Shown in pieces: positions 53,137 through 62,372 of a DNA stretch of 64,000 nucleotides (the first letter of the stretch is position 1; every line of letters begins with the position of its first letter). The DNA comes from Fimbriimonadaceae bacterium (GTDB taxonomy: Bacteria > Armatimonadota > Fimbriimonadia > Fimbriimonadales > Fimbriimonadaceae). The notes under the pieces are model-generated. The model had not been told where the DNA came from and did not search any database. It worked only from the letters and a program-made list of their open reading frames with translations. Location: contig JAMLGR010000015.1 of NCBI GenBank assembly GCA_023957775.1, positions 1 through 64,000 on the forward strand, read 5' to 3'. The translations under genes were made by a program, and so were the position numbers.

Positions 53137-54038
53137 CCAAGTAGCCTCGCAAATTTGAAGAGCAGGAAGAAACACACCAGCAACGTGATGTACCCGCTGT
53201 AATCGTGGAAATCATGTCCCGCTTGAGGCCCGTAGGCGTTCCCCACCACCCCGATCAGCGCGATGCGGAGCCCGTTGACGAACACGGTCAGGGGAAGCAG
53301 GATCGCCACCATGGCCATGTTGCCCCACCACTTCAGGTTGGCGATCAACATGAAAAGGATCGTGAACGCGCTCAGGGCGAGCACGAGCTTCAAGCCGCTG
53401 CAAGGCACCCCGACGTCGAGCGTGAAGTGCGGAAGGTAGATCGTGGTCGCATCGCCCAGATAGGGGTCGAGCTGAAAGGCTGCGAGCATCTTGAACGCCG
53501 CCTTCGTCGAGACGACCTGCAGCGGGTTGGTGTACGTCTGGATGAACGTCGACCAGAGGGGCATCGCGAAACCCAAGTACAGGATCGGCAACGAAAGGTT
53601 GGCGGCCCAGCGCCCGCCCGCCAGCAGCCACACCGAGGCGATCAGCGTGAACATGAGCGTGATCGACATGAGCGAGTAGATCTGCGTGACGTGCGTGACC
53701 CGGGCAAACCAAAGGAGGGCCAACAGCAACACGCCCGCCGGCAGGAAGGGCCGTACCGGGATCTTCTGCAAACGCGGCCACCAGCGGTAGACCACGTAGA
53801 CCGAGATCAGCGGTACGAGAAATCCGTGCGAGTAGTAGCCGTCGTCGCCGGTCCACAAAGGCAGCAGTTGGGGCCACAGCGAACCGAATACCAACGCGAT
53901 GCCGACCGCCAACAGCAAACCTGGTAGGAATGCCGGCGATCGAACGATGGCGCCTAGGTCGAATCCCCCGCCCTTGATCGGCTCCGGAGTCTCGGCAGCC
54001 GCCTCTTTCTTGTCTTCGGTGTCGATCATCGTTCTCAT
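53124..54038 (-). CDS. exosortase
   Basis: A 304-residue polytopic membrane peptidase/transpeptidase that recognises PEP-CTERM signals. Eight or so helices are predicted. The catalytic triad is present: Cys213 in VPCSGLK, Arg258 in NGLRI and His278 in HDFHDYSGY. The N-terminal 30 residues form an acidic cytoplasmic leader (EDKKEAAAETPEP). ATG 54038 or ATG 54029. It forms an operon with EpsI downstream. The PEP-CTERM protein at 37406-38173 is a candidate substrate. Confidence 0.94.
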   Translation of the reverse strand: MRTMIDTEDKKEAAAETPEPIKGGGFDLGAIVRSPAFLPGLLLAVGIALVFGSLWPQLLPLWTGDDGYYSHGFLVPLISVYVVYRWWPRLQKIPVRPFLPAGVLLLALLWFARVTHVTQIYSLMSITLMFTLIASVWLLAGGRWAANLSLPILYLGFAMPLWSTFIQTYTNPLQVVSTKAAFKMLAAFQLDPYLGDATTIYLPHFTLDVGVPCSGLKLVLALSAFTILFMLIANLKWWGNMAMVAILLPLTVFVNGLRIALIGVVGNAYGPQAGHDFHDYSGYITLLVCFFLLFKFARLLGWKD

Positions 54039-54115
54039 CCAGAAACGAACCGCGAACGCGCGGCGTTCCCTGCTTCTCGTGCGGCAAGGCGCGTGCCATC
54101 CGCCGATGGCGCTCG

Positions 54116-55246
54116 TTACAACCTACACGAAAACGCCTCGAGCGTCGTTTCCGCAGTACGTTTCCACGTAAATACGCGGGCGCGTTCCAAACCGTCGCGC
54201 ACCATCCGCCCGCGAAGGGCTTCGTCCTCCAAGACCGTCTCCATGGCCGCCGCCATCGAGGCCGTGTCGGTCGGGTCGAACGTCCGCACCGCCTCGCCCC
54301 CGACTTCCGGCAAAGAGCTTGTCGCGCTGCACACCACGGGGGCCCCCAACGCCATCGCTTCGAGCACCGGCAGTCCAAACCCCTCGTACAGGCTCGGAAA
54401 GGCGAAGAGGCGCGCCTTCGCGAAGAGAGCGGGCAACGATCCATCCGGCACGTACCCGAGCAGATCCACCCGATCGGCCAACCCCAGCTCCTCGATCCGC
54501 TTCAACAGCGGCGCGTGCTGGTCTCCCCGATTCGCCCCGACGACCACCAGCCCCAACGTGTCGTCCCGCAGCATGGCGAAAGCCTCGACCAAGCGAGCCA
54601 GGTTCTTTCGGTAGTCGAGATTGCACAGGGTGAGCACGTAGGACTCGCGCCGCACCCCCAGCGCGGCCAGTTGCTCGTACGCCACGCTTTCGGGGGTGAC
54701 GGGTTCCACACGATTGCCGGGCCCCAAGGGTGTGACGACGATCTTGGCAGGATCGGCGCCTAAATGCTGCACCAAATCGTTCTTGGTCGCCTCGCTGTTC
54801 GCGAACACGACTCTTGCGTTTCGGCACGAGTGCCGGAGAGCCCAGCGATAATAAAGCACCGTTCGCCTCGGGTGGAACTCCGGGAACAGCAACGGGATCA
54901 TGTCGTGGATCATCACGGCACGGGGCACCGCTCCCGAGAAGGGGATGGCCTGAGCCGCGCTGAACCACCAGTCGGCCCGTATCGAGCGCGCCAGGCGGCC
55001 CGCCGTCACATGTTCCCAGAACACGCGGGCGGGCAACGAACGAATGCGAACGGGATGGTGAGCGAAGCCCCGGTGTCGAAGCCACGGTTCGGGCGCCTCG
55101 AAATCGTCCGGCGTGAACAAGTCGAACGCATCCTCGGGGGCGAGGGGGAGCATCGCGTCCAGGAGCGCGGCCGCATAGCGCGAGAGCCCGGAGTTCTTCG
55201 CCCCCATCGCCGAACTCAACCACATGCCGCTGATCCCGATCCTCAC
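54116..55246 (-). CDS. glycosyltransferase family 4
   Basis: A 376-residue GT-B enzyme. N-terminal MRIGISGMWLSSAMGAKNSGLSRYAAALL with the acceptor loop; C-terminal LCNLDYRKNLARLVEAF and FPSLYEGFGLPVLEAMALG, the EX7E donor-binding region. The pattern resembles mannosyl/rhamnosyl-type GT4 enzymes, but specificity cannot be read. GTG 55246 overlaps the upstream GT4 stop by 4 nt. A 77-bp gap separates it from the exosortase gene. Confidence 0.9.
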   Translation of the reverse strand: MRIGISGMWLSSAMGAKNSGLSRYAAALLDAMLPLAPEDAFDLFTPDDFEAPEPWLRHRGFAHHPVRIRSLPARVFWEHVTAGRLARSIRADWWFSAAQAIPFSGAVPRAVMIHDMIPLLFPEFHPRRTVLYYRWALRHSCRNARVVFANSEATKNDLVQHLGADPAKIVVTPLGPGNRVEPVTPESVAYEQLAALGVRRESYVLTLCNLDYRKNLARLVEAFAMLRDDTLGLVVVGANRGDQHAPLLKRIEELGLADRVDLLGYVPDGSLPALFAKARLFAFPSLYEGFGLPVLEAMALGAPVVCSATSSLPEVGGEAVRTFDPTDTASMAAAMETVLEDEALRGRMVRDGLERARVFTWKRTAETTLEAFSCRL

Positions 55247-56448
55247 GCTTCGAGCAGCTCCTTGTAGACCTTGAGAAGACCGTCGACGTGCCGCTCCATG
55301 GTCGGAGGATCCGCCCAGAAGCGGCGGTGGGCTTCTGCTCCCATGGGGGCAGCCGCTTCGGGAGTCATCGCAAGCAGCGCGTCGGCCAGAGCGCGAGTGT
55401 CTCCCGAGCGGAACACCAGCCCGTTCACACCCGGTTCAATCGAACCCGACGCCGCCGCCGCATCGGAAACGATCGCGGGCACCCCCATCGCGGCGGCTTC
55501 GAGAACGGCCATCCCCAACGTCTCGAAGAGCCGCGACGGAAAGACGAGCGCCCGGGCCCCGCGCAGCGCGCGCTGCGCCCCGTCGGCGGGAAGCCACCCG
55601 GCGAACTCGCAAGAGGGGTAGGCGGCCGCCAGTCGCGCCCTCTCCTCTCCGTCCCCCACGAACTTCGCTCGAACGCCCGCCCGCTCGGCCGCGGCCGCGA
55701 ACACCTCCGCGCCCTTCTCTTCGGTGAGGCGTCCGAGATAGACGAACTCCTCGGACTTGGCGACTTGCGCCGGACCGCGATCCTCGACCTCGATCGGATT
55801 GGGCAACAGCTCGACGCGGGCCCGCTCGGGAAGGTAGGGACGAAGAAGGTCGCGGCTGAACTCCGAGACGCATAGGTAGGCCGCGTCCGCCCGGGGCGCC
55901 CCGCCGCGCGCCTTCTGCAGGCTGAGCCGAACCGCGCGCCAAACCTTGCGGGGATAAGGCGCCGTGGAACACGCCGTGGCCCAGCACTTGACGGAGAGCC
56001 CCCGCCGGCCGCAGGGCGCCTGGGTTCGGTAGTTGTAGAAACCGCCGTAGGGACACGCCAACCCGTACTCGTGAAGGGTGAACACCGCCCTCGATCCCGG
56101 CGGATGGGGCACGGCCGTGACGCTTCCGGTCAGGACGTCGGCGAAAGAGTGGAAATGCACGATCGGGCGGGGACCGCACGCCTCGAGACAGCGCTCCAGC
56201 GCGGCCGCGGACTCGCGGTCCCAGAGTCCCCTGACCAGGCCGCCTTGCTCGCGGTTCGACGCCCCTCGTTCCAGGCAAACCACCTTGTGTAGGGCGGCTC
56301 GCGCCTCGTCGTCGACGGGGCCTCTGCCCGCAAACAGGGTCACGCGCACGTCGCGGGCGGCCAGTGCTTTGGCCGACGCGAGCGCCACCGCCGACGCGCC
56401 CCCGGAAGCGCGGGCATCGTCGCTCACGATCACGACGTGCAGATCCAT
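55243..56448 (-). CDS. glycosyltransferase family 4
   Basis: A 401-residue GT-B enzyme: MDLHVVIVSDDARASGGASAVALASAKAL at the N-terminus (glycine loop), LHEYGLACPYGGFYNY in the middle, and FVYLGRLTEEKGAEVFAAA plus SRLFETLGMAVLEAAAMG at the donor site. It is a paralogue of the divergent gene at 56502 (shared Gly-Ala-rich start, LH-YG-ACP block and WADPPT end). ATG 56448; divergent spacing of 53 bp. Confidence 0.9.
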   Translation of the reverse strand: MDLHVVIVSDDARASGGASAVALASAKALAARDVRVTLFAGRGPVDDEARAALHKVVCLERGASNREQGGLVRGLWDRESAAALERCLEACGPRPIVHFHSFADVLTGSVTAVPHPPGSRAVFTLHEYGLACPYGGFYNYRTQAPCGRRGLSVKCWATACSTAPYPRKVWRAVRLSLQKARGGAPRADAAYLCVSEFSRDLLRPYLPERARVELLPNPIEVEDRGPAQVAKSEEFVYLGRLTEEKGAEVFAAAAERAGVRAKFVGDGEERARLAAAYPSCEFAGWLPADGAQRALRGARALVFPSRLFETLGMAVLEAAAMGVPAIVSDAAAASGSIEPGVNGLVFRSGDTRALADALLAMTPEAAAPMGAEAHRRFWADPPTMERHVDGLLKVYKELLEA

Positions 56449-56501
56449 GGGCCTTCCAGTATAGATCGGTGTGGGCCCTGGCCCGGGTAAAAGAGGAGCC
56501 C

Positions 56502-57737
56502 ATGGTCGCTCCACGCAACGTGGTGATCCTGTCGGACTTCGCCCACGTCGCCGGAGGGGCCGAAAAGGTCGCGCTCGTCTCAGCCCGGGCACTGGCCCGA
56601 CGGGGTCACGAGGTCGTCCTTTTCTCCGCGATCGGACCCATCGCCGAAGAGCTGAAAGGTGTTCCCGGATTGACGGTGCACTGTCTGGAGCAGCAGCCGT
56701 TTTTCAAGAGCTCGGGGCGGCTTCGAGCGGCGGCAAAGGTCTTCTGGAACGCCGAGGCTCGGGCCGCGCTCGGCGCCGTTCTCGAAACCCTGGATCCCGC
56801 CCAATCCCTCGTCCACGCGCACAGCTACCTGAAGCTCCTGAGTTCGTCCACGCTCGACCTCGCGCTGAAACGCGGGTTTCGGTGCGCCCTGACACTCCAC
56901 GACTATGGGATCGCGTGTCCCCAACAGAACTTTTACGACCACTCATCGGGAACCATCTGCCATCGCAAACCGCTGGGATGGGCGTGTACGACGACCCAGT
57001 GCACGCCGCGCTCGTATCCGGTGAAGGCGGGCCTTCTGCTCCGCGGCTGGATCCAGCAGCGGTTGGCGCGGCTCCCCGCAAGACTCGACGCCTACCTCTC
57101 GGTGTCGGAGTTCAGCCACGACGTACTGCGCCCCTACCTCCCTGCCTCCACGCCGGTGATCCCCGTGCGCAACCCAGTGGAGCTGGAGCGGGGCGAGCGT
57201 GTGGCCGCCGAAGCGAACGCGCGTTTCACCTTCGTGGGACGCCTCACGACCGAGAAGTCGCCGGAGCTGCTGGCCAAGGCCGCGACCTTGGCCGGCGCCT
57301 CGGCGCTCTTCGTGGGCGACGGAGAACAGAGGGCTGCGATCGAAACGGCATGCCCGGGCGCCGAGATCACCGGGTGGATCCCCTCCGAAGACGTCGCGGG
57401 GCACACGCGCTCGGCGAGGGCGGTGTGCGTGACGTCGAAGTGGTACGAGGCGGCCCCCCTCGTCGTGTTCGACGCCCTCTCGCAGGGGATTCCGCTCGTG
57501 GTCTCCGACGCGTGCGCGGCGCAGGAGTTCGTCGAGGAAGGGGTCACCGGCCTGCTCTTCAGGAGCGGGGACGCGGAGCACTTGGCCGACCGCCTTCGAA
57601 CCCTGCAGGACGATAGCCTCGTGGAGCGCATGAGCCGCGCCGCCTACGACCGGTTCTGGGCCGATCCGCCGACCGTGGACGCGCACATCGACGAGCTGCT
57701 CGCGGCGTACGCGCAGATCATGGCCCGCGCAAAATGA
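56502..57737 (+). CDS. glycosyltransferase family 4
   Basis: A 411-residue GT-B enzyme starting MVAPRNVVILSDFAHVAGGAEKVAL, with a good ribosome site (AGAGGAG, 5 bases upstream). Middle LHDYGIACPQQNFYDH, donor site FVGRLTTEKSPELLAKA and KWYEAAPLVVFDALSQGIP; the last Glu of EX7E is Asp (VVFDALS), a conservative change. Paralogue of the divergent neighbour. Last gene of the polysaccharide locus before a 568-bp non-coding stretch. Confidence 0.9.
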   Translation: MVAPRNVVILSDFAHVAGGAEKVALVSARALARRGHEVVLFSAIGPIAEELKGVPGLTVHCLEQQPFFKSSGRLRAAAKVFWNAEARAALGAVLETLDPAQSLVHAHSYLKLLSSSTLDLALKRGFRCALTLHDYGIACPQQNFYDHSSGTICHRKPLGWACTTTQCTPRSYPVKAGLLLRGWIQQRLARLPARLDAYLSVSEFSHDVLRPYLPASTPVIPVRNPVELERGERVAAEANARFTFVGRLTTEKSPELLAKAATLAGASALFVGDGEQRAAIETACPGAEITGWIPSEDVAGHTRSARAVCVTSKWYEAAPLVVFDALSQGIPLVVSDACAAQEFVEEGVTGLLFRSGDAEHLADRLRTLQDDSLVERMSRAAYDRFWADPPTVDAHIDELLAAYAQIMARAK

Positions 57738-58305
57738 AACCGCGCCGGAGGAGGGACGAGCCTTCCTCGCGGCGCGAGTTCGTTTTGGTCTCCTGGGGGG
57801 CTCGGGGATGTACACCTTCCGAACCCTTTCTCATCGCACGGTCGTCACAGGGCGACAAGAGAGCAGGGGACCGTCCTCTCGATGCTGACCCGAAGATGCA
57901 CTTGGTCTCCGGCGCTACGCTGACGGCACTCGATTCCAAGAAGGCGCCGCCTGGTTGCGAAAGGCTTTTGCGCGCTTCGGGCGTTCTTGATACGGCCCTC
58001 CGAACCCTTGCGGGTCAGCGCGGACGTCCTCCGCGCTCACACGTTTTGTACACTTTCCTCTGAAGGGAGTAACGACTTCAGAGCCCGTCGCCCCGTTTCC
58101 GGGGTCCCGGAGTGGCGACTCTCCGTCGCCCCTCGTGTAGAAACACTTTACGACAGGGCGGGGCGCGGGCCAAGGGCGAAGTTCTCCACTTTTCCACCCA
58201 TCCGGTGGGGGAAACAAAGGTGTCTCGCTCGGGAACGGTCGGGTTTCAACCCACAATGCGATCATTGGCGCGGTTTCGCGCGTCTAAGAAATCAACGCCG
58301 GCCCG
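57738..58305. other. 568-bp intergenic region with a cluster of hairpins, no gene seen
   Basis: No convincing protein gene, tRNA, RNase P RNA or tmRNA pattern on either strand. The 3' half holds several perfect hairpins: AGCGCGGA-CGTCC-TCCGCGCT (58017-58037), CTCTGAAG-10 nt-CTTCAGAG (58058-58083), CCCCG-TTTC-CGGGG (58091-58104) and GGCGAC-TCTCC-GTCGCC (58114-58130). The first resembles the hairpin ends of the REPIN-like elements. The region leads into the kinase gene and may contain its promoter and a long leader. Confidence 0.55.
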
Positions 58306-60024
58306 ATGAGCAGCACGCCTCCCCAAACCCTGGGCAAGTACCAGATCATCCGCGAAATCGCGCGTTCGAACGACATCGTTTACGAAGCGTACGATCCGCT
58401 GATGAACCGTCGTGTTGCCCTCAAGGAGCTGGCGATGCCGGGCGGCAGCACCAACCCTCAGCGCGAGGAACGGGTGAAGCGTTTTCTTCGAGAGGCGCGC
58501 GCGGCCGGTTCGCTCACGCACCCCAACATCATGACGGTGTTCGAGGTGGGCGAGGAGAACGGCCGCTACTTCATCGCGATGGAGTACCTCGACGGGCACA
58601 CGCTCCGCAACGAACTCGATACCCACGGGTTCCTGCCCGTGGACCGTGCCGTGGAGATCGCGCGCGACGTGCTCGACGGGCTCGTCTACATGCACCAGTC
58701 CGGCGTCATTCACCGGGACATCAAGCCCGAGAACATCCAACTGCTGTCCGACGGACGGGTGAAGCTGACCGACTTCGGCATCGCGCGCCTGACGTTCGAG
58801 CCGAACCTCACGATGGACGGCCAGGTCTTCGGCACGCCGAGCTACATGTCGCCCGAACAGGTGGTCGGCCGCGAGATCGACGCGCGCAGCGACCTGTTCA
58901 GCCTCGGGGTCGTGCTGTACGAGATGATCGCCGGCCAGAAGCCGTTCCCCGGGGACTCCGTCGTCGCCATCACCTACGCGATCACGAACAAGCAGCCGGA
59001 GGCGCCCGCGCAGGCGCCTTACGCCTTGTGGCAGGTGATCGAACGCGCCCTCGATAAGAGCCCCGCGATGCGGCCCGGCTCGGCCAAGGCGATGCTGGAC
59101 TCTCTCGACGAGGCCATGCGCTCGCTGCAGAGCGGACAAATGGGGATGGCCCCCACGGTCATGCCGAACCCGACCTATCCGCCCCAAGGCAACCCCTACC
59201 CGATGTTCCAAACGCCGTCCGGCATGCCGGTGCCTCCTCCGTTGCCGCAGGGCTACAACCCTTACGCTCCTCCATCCCAGGGGCAGACCACCGTCCACGG
59301 CCAGATCCCGGTGTACTACCCGCCGCCCCCGCGCCGGCCGCTGTTCAAACCCGAAACGAAGGCGTTCTTCGCACGGTTGGTGGCGACCCTCTCGATTCTC
59401 GGAACCCTGTTCGCTTTGATCGTCGTGGGCATCAACGCGATCAGCACCGTCCTCGATCGCCAACGGCAGCAGGAGCAGGACCGATCCATCCGCGGTCAGC
59501 TCCGCAACGTCGACCCCTCCCTACCCTTGGACCAGCAGATCCGGGCCCGCGAGGATCGTATCCAAAGCCTTCAAAGCCCCGTTGCGGTCCAGGACGAAAA
59601 CAAGGCTTTGGCGGTCCTCTACGAGCAGCAGGGCAAGAAGGAGTTGGACGCGCGGGACCTCACTGCGGCACTCGCCTCGTTCCAGCGGGCGAGCGAGCTG
59701 GACCCCGAGAACCCGCTCTTCTACGACGACATGGGCGCGCTCTACGCCCAGGCCGCGCAGACCCTGCCCACGGCCGACCAGCGGATGGAGAGCTGGCAGA
59801 GCGCCGCCCAGGAGTGGATGACCGCCCACCGCCTCGACGCGGGACCGCGCAAGCCTATGTTCGGCGAACGCGCGGCCACCGCCCTTTACAACGCGGCCGC
59901 GGCCCTCGCCCCCACGGACTCCATGCAGGCCCGCAACCTGCTCTACGATGCGCGCCGATACGCCCCCACGGGCTCCGAAGTGGCGGCGGCCGTCGAGCAG
60001 CTGCTGCAACGCCTGAGCGGCTGA
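58306..60024 (+). CDS. membrane Ser/Thr protein kinase with C-terminal TPR-like region
   Basis: A 572-residue Hanks-type kinase. Kinase domain 11-275 with Lys40 (VALKEL), HRDIKPEN (136-143), DFG (156-158) and GTPSYMSPEQ. The glycine-rich loop is replaced by REIARSNDIVYEAYD, which has none of the three usual glycines. A Pro/Gln/Tyr-rich linker (about 285-350) leads to one membrane helix (about 355-385) and an exported region with TPR-like helices (ALASFQRASELDPENP). Catalytic residues remain, so activity is possible. ATG 58306. Confidence 0.9.
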   Translation: MSSTPPQTLGKYQIIREIARSNDIVYEAYDPLMNRRVALKELAMPGGSTNPQREERVKRFLREARAAGSLTHPNIMTVFEVGEENGRYFIAMEYLDGHTLRNELDTHGFLPVDRAVEIARDVLDGLVYMHQSGVIHRDIKPENIQLLSDGRVKLTDFGIARLTFEPNLTMDGQVFGTPSYMSPEQVVGREIDARSDLFSLGVVLYEMIAGQKPFPGDSVVAITYAITNKQPEAPAQAPYALWQVIERALDKSPAMRPGSAKAMLDSLDEAMRSLQSGQMGMAPTVMPNPTYPPQGNPYPMFQTPSGMPVPPPLPQGYNPYAPPSQGQTTVHGQIPVYYPPPPRRPLFKPETKAFFARLVATLSILGTLFALIVVGINAISTVLDRQRQQEQDRSIRGQLRNVDPSLPLDQQIRAREDRIQSLQSPVAVQDENKALAVLYEQQGKKELDARDLTAALASFQRASELDPENPLFYDDMGALYAQAAQTLPTADQRMESWQSAAQEWMTAHRLDAGPRKPMFGERAATALYNAAAALAPTDSMQARNLLYDARRYAPTGSEVAAAVEQLLQRLSG

Positions 60025-60038
60025 CCGATGACCAACCC

Positions 60039-60818
60039 CTACCCTGGCGCGTGCGTTGCGCCTCCGTCGACGAGCAGGCTGACGCCCGTGATGTAGGAGG
60101 CCCGCTCCGAGCAGAGGAAGGCGATCGCGTCGGCGATCTCGCGGGGATCGGCGATGCGGCGCATGGGGATGCTCTCCGCCTGCCGCGCCAGGGCCTCGTC
60201 CTCCGTCCCTCCCTCCCGCTCGGCCCGAAGCTGCGCCAGGTGCCGTTGCCGATCGGTCAGCGTATGCCCGGGCAGCACCGCGTTGACCGTCACGCCGCGG
60301 GGCGCCAGCTCCGATGCTTGGAGCCGGGTGAGATTCTGCAGGCCCATGCGAAGGGTCGAGGAGATGGGCAGGACGCTCGACGGCTCCCGCGCCACCAGGG
60401 AGGAGACGTGCACGATGCGGCCCCACCCGCGTTCGGCCATTCCAGGCCCCACGAGCCGCACGAGGCGGACGACGTTGAGCAAGGTGCTCTCGAACCCCTC
60501 TTGCCACCGGCTGTCGTCCATCGCATCCAAGGTTCCCGCTGGCGGCCCCCCGGTGTTGGTCACCAAGATGTCGGGGGCGCCCAGTTCGCTGCTGGTGTGG
60601 GCCACCCAGCGCTCCAGGTCCTCGCGGGAACGCACGTCGGCGACATAGCCGCGCACCGTGCCCCCGATCCGTTCGCAGGCTTCCCCCAGGGTGGACTCCG
60701 TGCGGCCGCAGATCGACACGCGACACCCCTCGCCCGCCAGCGCGCGCGCCGTCGCCAAACCGATGCCCTTGCTTGCCGCGGCCACCATAGCCACCCGTCC
60801 TTCGATTTTCAGATCCAC
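60039..60818 (-). CDS. SDR family oxidoreductase lacking the Tyr-x-x-x-Lys motif
   Basis: A 259-residue Rossmann protein. The cofactor motif ASKGIGLA (15-22), the TNTGGPP loop (87-93) and the C-terminal FLCSERASYITGVSLLVDGG are those of classical 3-oxoacyl-reductase-like SDRs, but where Tyr152 and Lys156 are expected the chain reads ISSTL. This matches a known atypical SDR subgroup without the active-site Tyr; its reaction is not known. GTG 60818 is the start. Confidence 0.88.
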   Translation of the reverse strand: MDLKIEGRVAMVAAASKGIGLATARALAGEGCRVSICGRTESTLGEACERIGGTVRGYVADVRSREDLERWVAHTSSELGAPDILVTNTGGPPAGTLDAMDDSRWQEGFESTLLNVVRLVRLVGPGMAERGWGRIVHVSSLVAREPSSVLPISSTLRMGLQNLTRLQASELAPRGVTVNAVLPGHTLTDRQRHLAQLRAEREGGTEDEALARQAESIPMRRIADPREIADAIAFLCSERASYITGVSLLVDGGATHAPG

Positions 60819-60896
60819 TCTGCAATCTTGGCAGGACCTTCAGGAACCACGGGACCCACGAGCCTCGCATAATGGTTGAATCCTCACGGAAACCTC

Positions 60897-62372
60897 ATGC
60901 AAGAGGTTCAGGGTGAAGACGCAGTGAACGAAACACCTTCAGCACCTGATCGGACAGTCCTTGCGGCCATCCTCTTTACGGACGCCGTCGGCTTCAGCGC
61001 GTTCGCCCGCGAAGACGAGGCGGGTGCGCTCGAAGCGATCGCGGCCGACCACCGCGCGATGCGCACGCTGTGCGGCCAACACGACGGCAAGGTCGTCAAG
61101 TCCACCGGGGACGGGCTGATGATGATGTTCGACTCCGCGGTGTCGGCGTTCCAGTGCGCGTTGGCGATCCTGCGCGACGTTCCCCACTCCCGCATCAAAC
61201 ACCGGCTCGGACTTCACTTGGGCGATGTGACCGTATCCGAAGACGACGTGATGGGCGACGGCGTGAACGTCGCTTCCCGCCTTCAGGAGCTGGCCCAACC
61301 CGGCGAGATCTGCGCGTCTCAGACCGTCGTCGACGTCGTCCAGAGCCGCCTGAAGTTCGCGATGCGACCGATGGGCGTCCAGACGCTCAAGAACATTCCG
61401 CAACCGTTGCGGGTGTATGCCGTGGACCCCTTTGGTTCGGAAACCAGGAAGCCCCACCCGCCGCGCTTGAACGCCCGAGTGGTGGGCTTCGTGTTCGGCG
61501 CCATCGCCCTGCTCGCAATCGGCATCCCGCTTTGGATGCTCGCCCTGCGTCCACCTCCCCAGACCGTGGCGCAAAACGAGAGTGGCCCTGTGACCTTGAG
61601 CCCGGAGCTCGCCCGCTACCTCGAGAACGGCAAACCGGTCGACGGGACCACGGAAGCCCCCGCGGCACAAACGCCGGAAGAGAAGGCGCTCGCCAAGAAG
61701 GTCTCGGATCTCGAGAGCATGCAGAAGTGGTTCGACGAACAGATGAAGGCCTATCCCAAGGAGAAACCACTCACCTTGCCCGCGACAAACGGATCGAAAC
61801 CCACGCAGGTCTGGAAGGACGAAACGTCGGGAGTGGTTGCCAAATCGTCCGACGACTCGCGCCCCGACGGCGTCAAGGCCGGCACGTTCGTCGAGGCGAC
61901 GCGCAAGCTCATCGGTCGGATGCCGGAGGGCCCTCAGAAGGAATCGATGCTTCGCAAGCTCGAATCGCTCGCGGTCCCCCGCAAACCTCCGACCTCGACG
62001 CCCGGCGACTCGGCCCCACCGGCGCCGATGAGGCCGGGGTTTGTGCGGAACGTTCCGCTTCCCAAGGAAGTTCAGGCGCGTATCGAGGAGCTGGACAACC
62101 TGAACGTGGTGCTCGGCGACGCGCTGAAAGGGTTCAGCCCCACGCGTCCGTTTTCATTGGAGTCTCCGGGGCGGCAACCGCTCTCGCTCTGGATCGACGC
62201 CGACGGCGACCTCGTGGGCGACACCGGAGACGGCTCCGCCGCGCCCGTCGAGATGGCGACCTATATCCGGGTCGCGCGCGAGCTCTCCAAATCCCTCCCC
62301 GACGGTCCGGAGAAGGAAGCGCTCAAGGCCGCGCTGGAGAAATTCGGGCACCGGGACGGCCCGGGAAACTAG
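60897..62372 (+). CDS. class III adenylate/guanylate cyclase with C-terminal exported domain
   Basis: A 491-residue protein. The cyclase domain (about 20-185) has both metal Asp residues (Asp29 in LFTDAVGFS, Asp72 in TGDGLMMMF), Lys68, and GDGVNVASRL with Asn124 and Arg128, so it looks active. A membrane helix follows (about 195-217), then an exported region with two related units (about 262-358 and 389-485), each ending in a helical PEGPQKESMLRKLESL-like block. This order, cyclase first and outer domain last, is reversed from most receptors. ATG 60897 used; GTG 60924, with AGGGTGA upstream, is possible. Confidence 0.87.
   Translation: MQEVQGEDAVNETPSAPDRTVLAAILFTDAVGFSAFAREDEAGALEAIAADHRAMRTLCGQHDGKVVKSTGDGLMMMFDSAVSAFQCALAILRDVPHSRIKHRLGLHLGDVTVSEDDVMGDGVNVASRLQELAQPGEICASQTVVDVVQSRLKFAMRPMGVQTLKNIPQPLRVYAVDPFGSETRKPHPPRLNARVVGFVFGAIALLAIGIPLWMLALRPPPQTVAQNESGPVTLSPELARYLENGKPVDGTTEAPAAQTPEEKALAKKVSDLESMQKWFDEQMKAYPKEKPLTLPATNGSKPTQVWKDETSGVVAKSSDDSRPDGVKAGTFVEATRKLIGRMPEGPQKESMLRKLESLAVPRKPPTSTPGDSAPPAPMRPGFVRNVPLPKEVQARIEELDNLNVVLGDALKGFSPTRPFSLESPGRQPLSLWIDADGDLVGDTGDGSAAPVEMATYIRVARELSKSLPDGPEKEALKAALEKFGHRDGPGN

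Noticed and set aside
57734-58063. A 109-residue protein gene on the plus strand
   Set aside because: The predicted product is Arg/Pro/Ser-rich with no domain, overlaps the hairpin region, and has composition typical of chance frames in GC-rich DNA.
57738-58305. RNase P RNA, tmRNA or a tRNA in the long gap
   Set aside because: None of the invariant core strings of these RNAs could be found on either strand.
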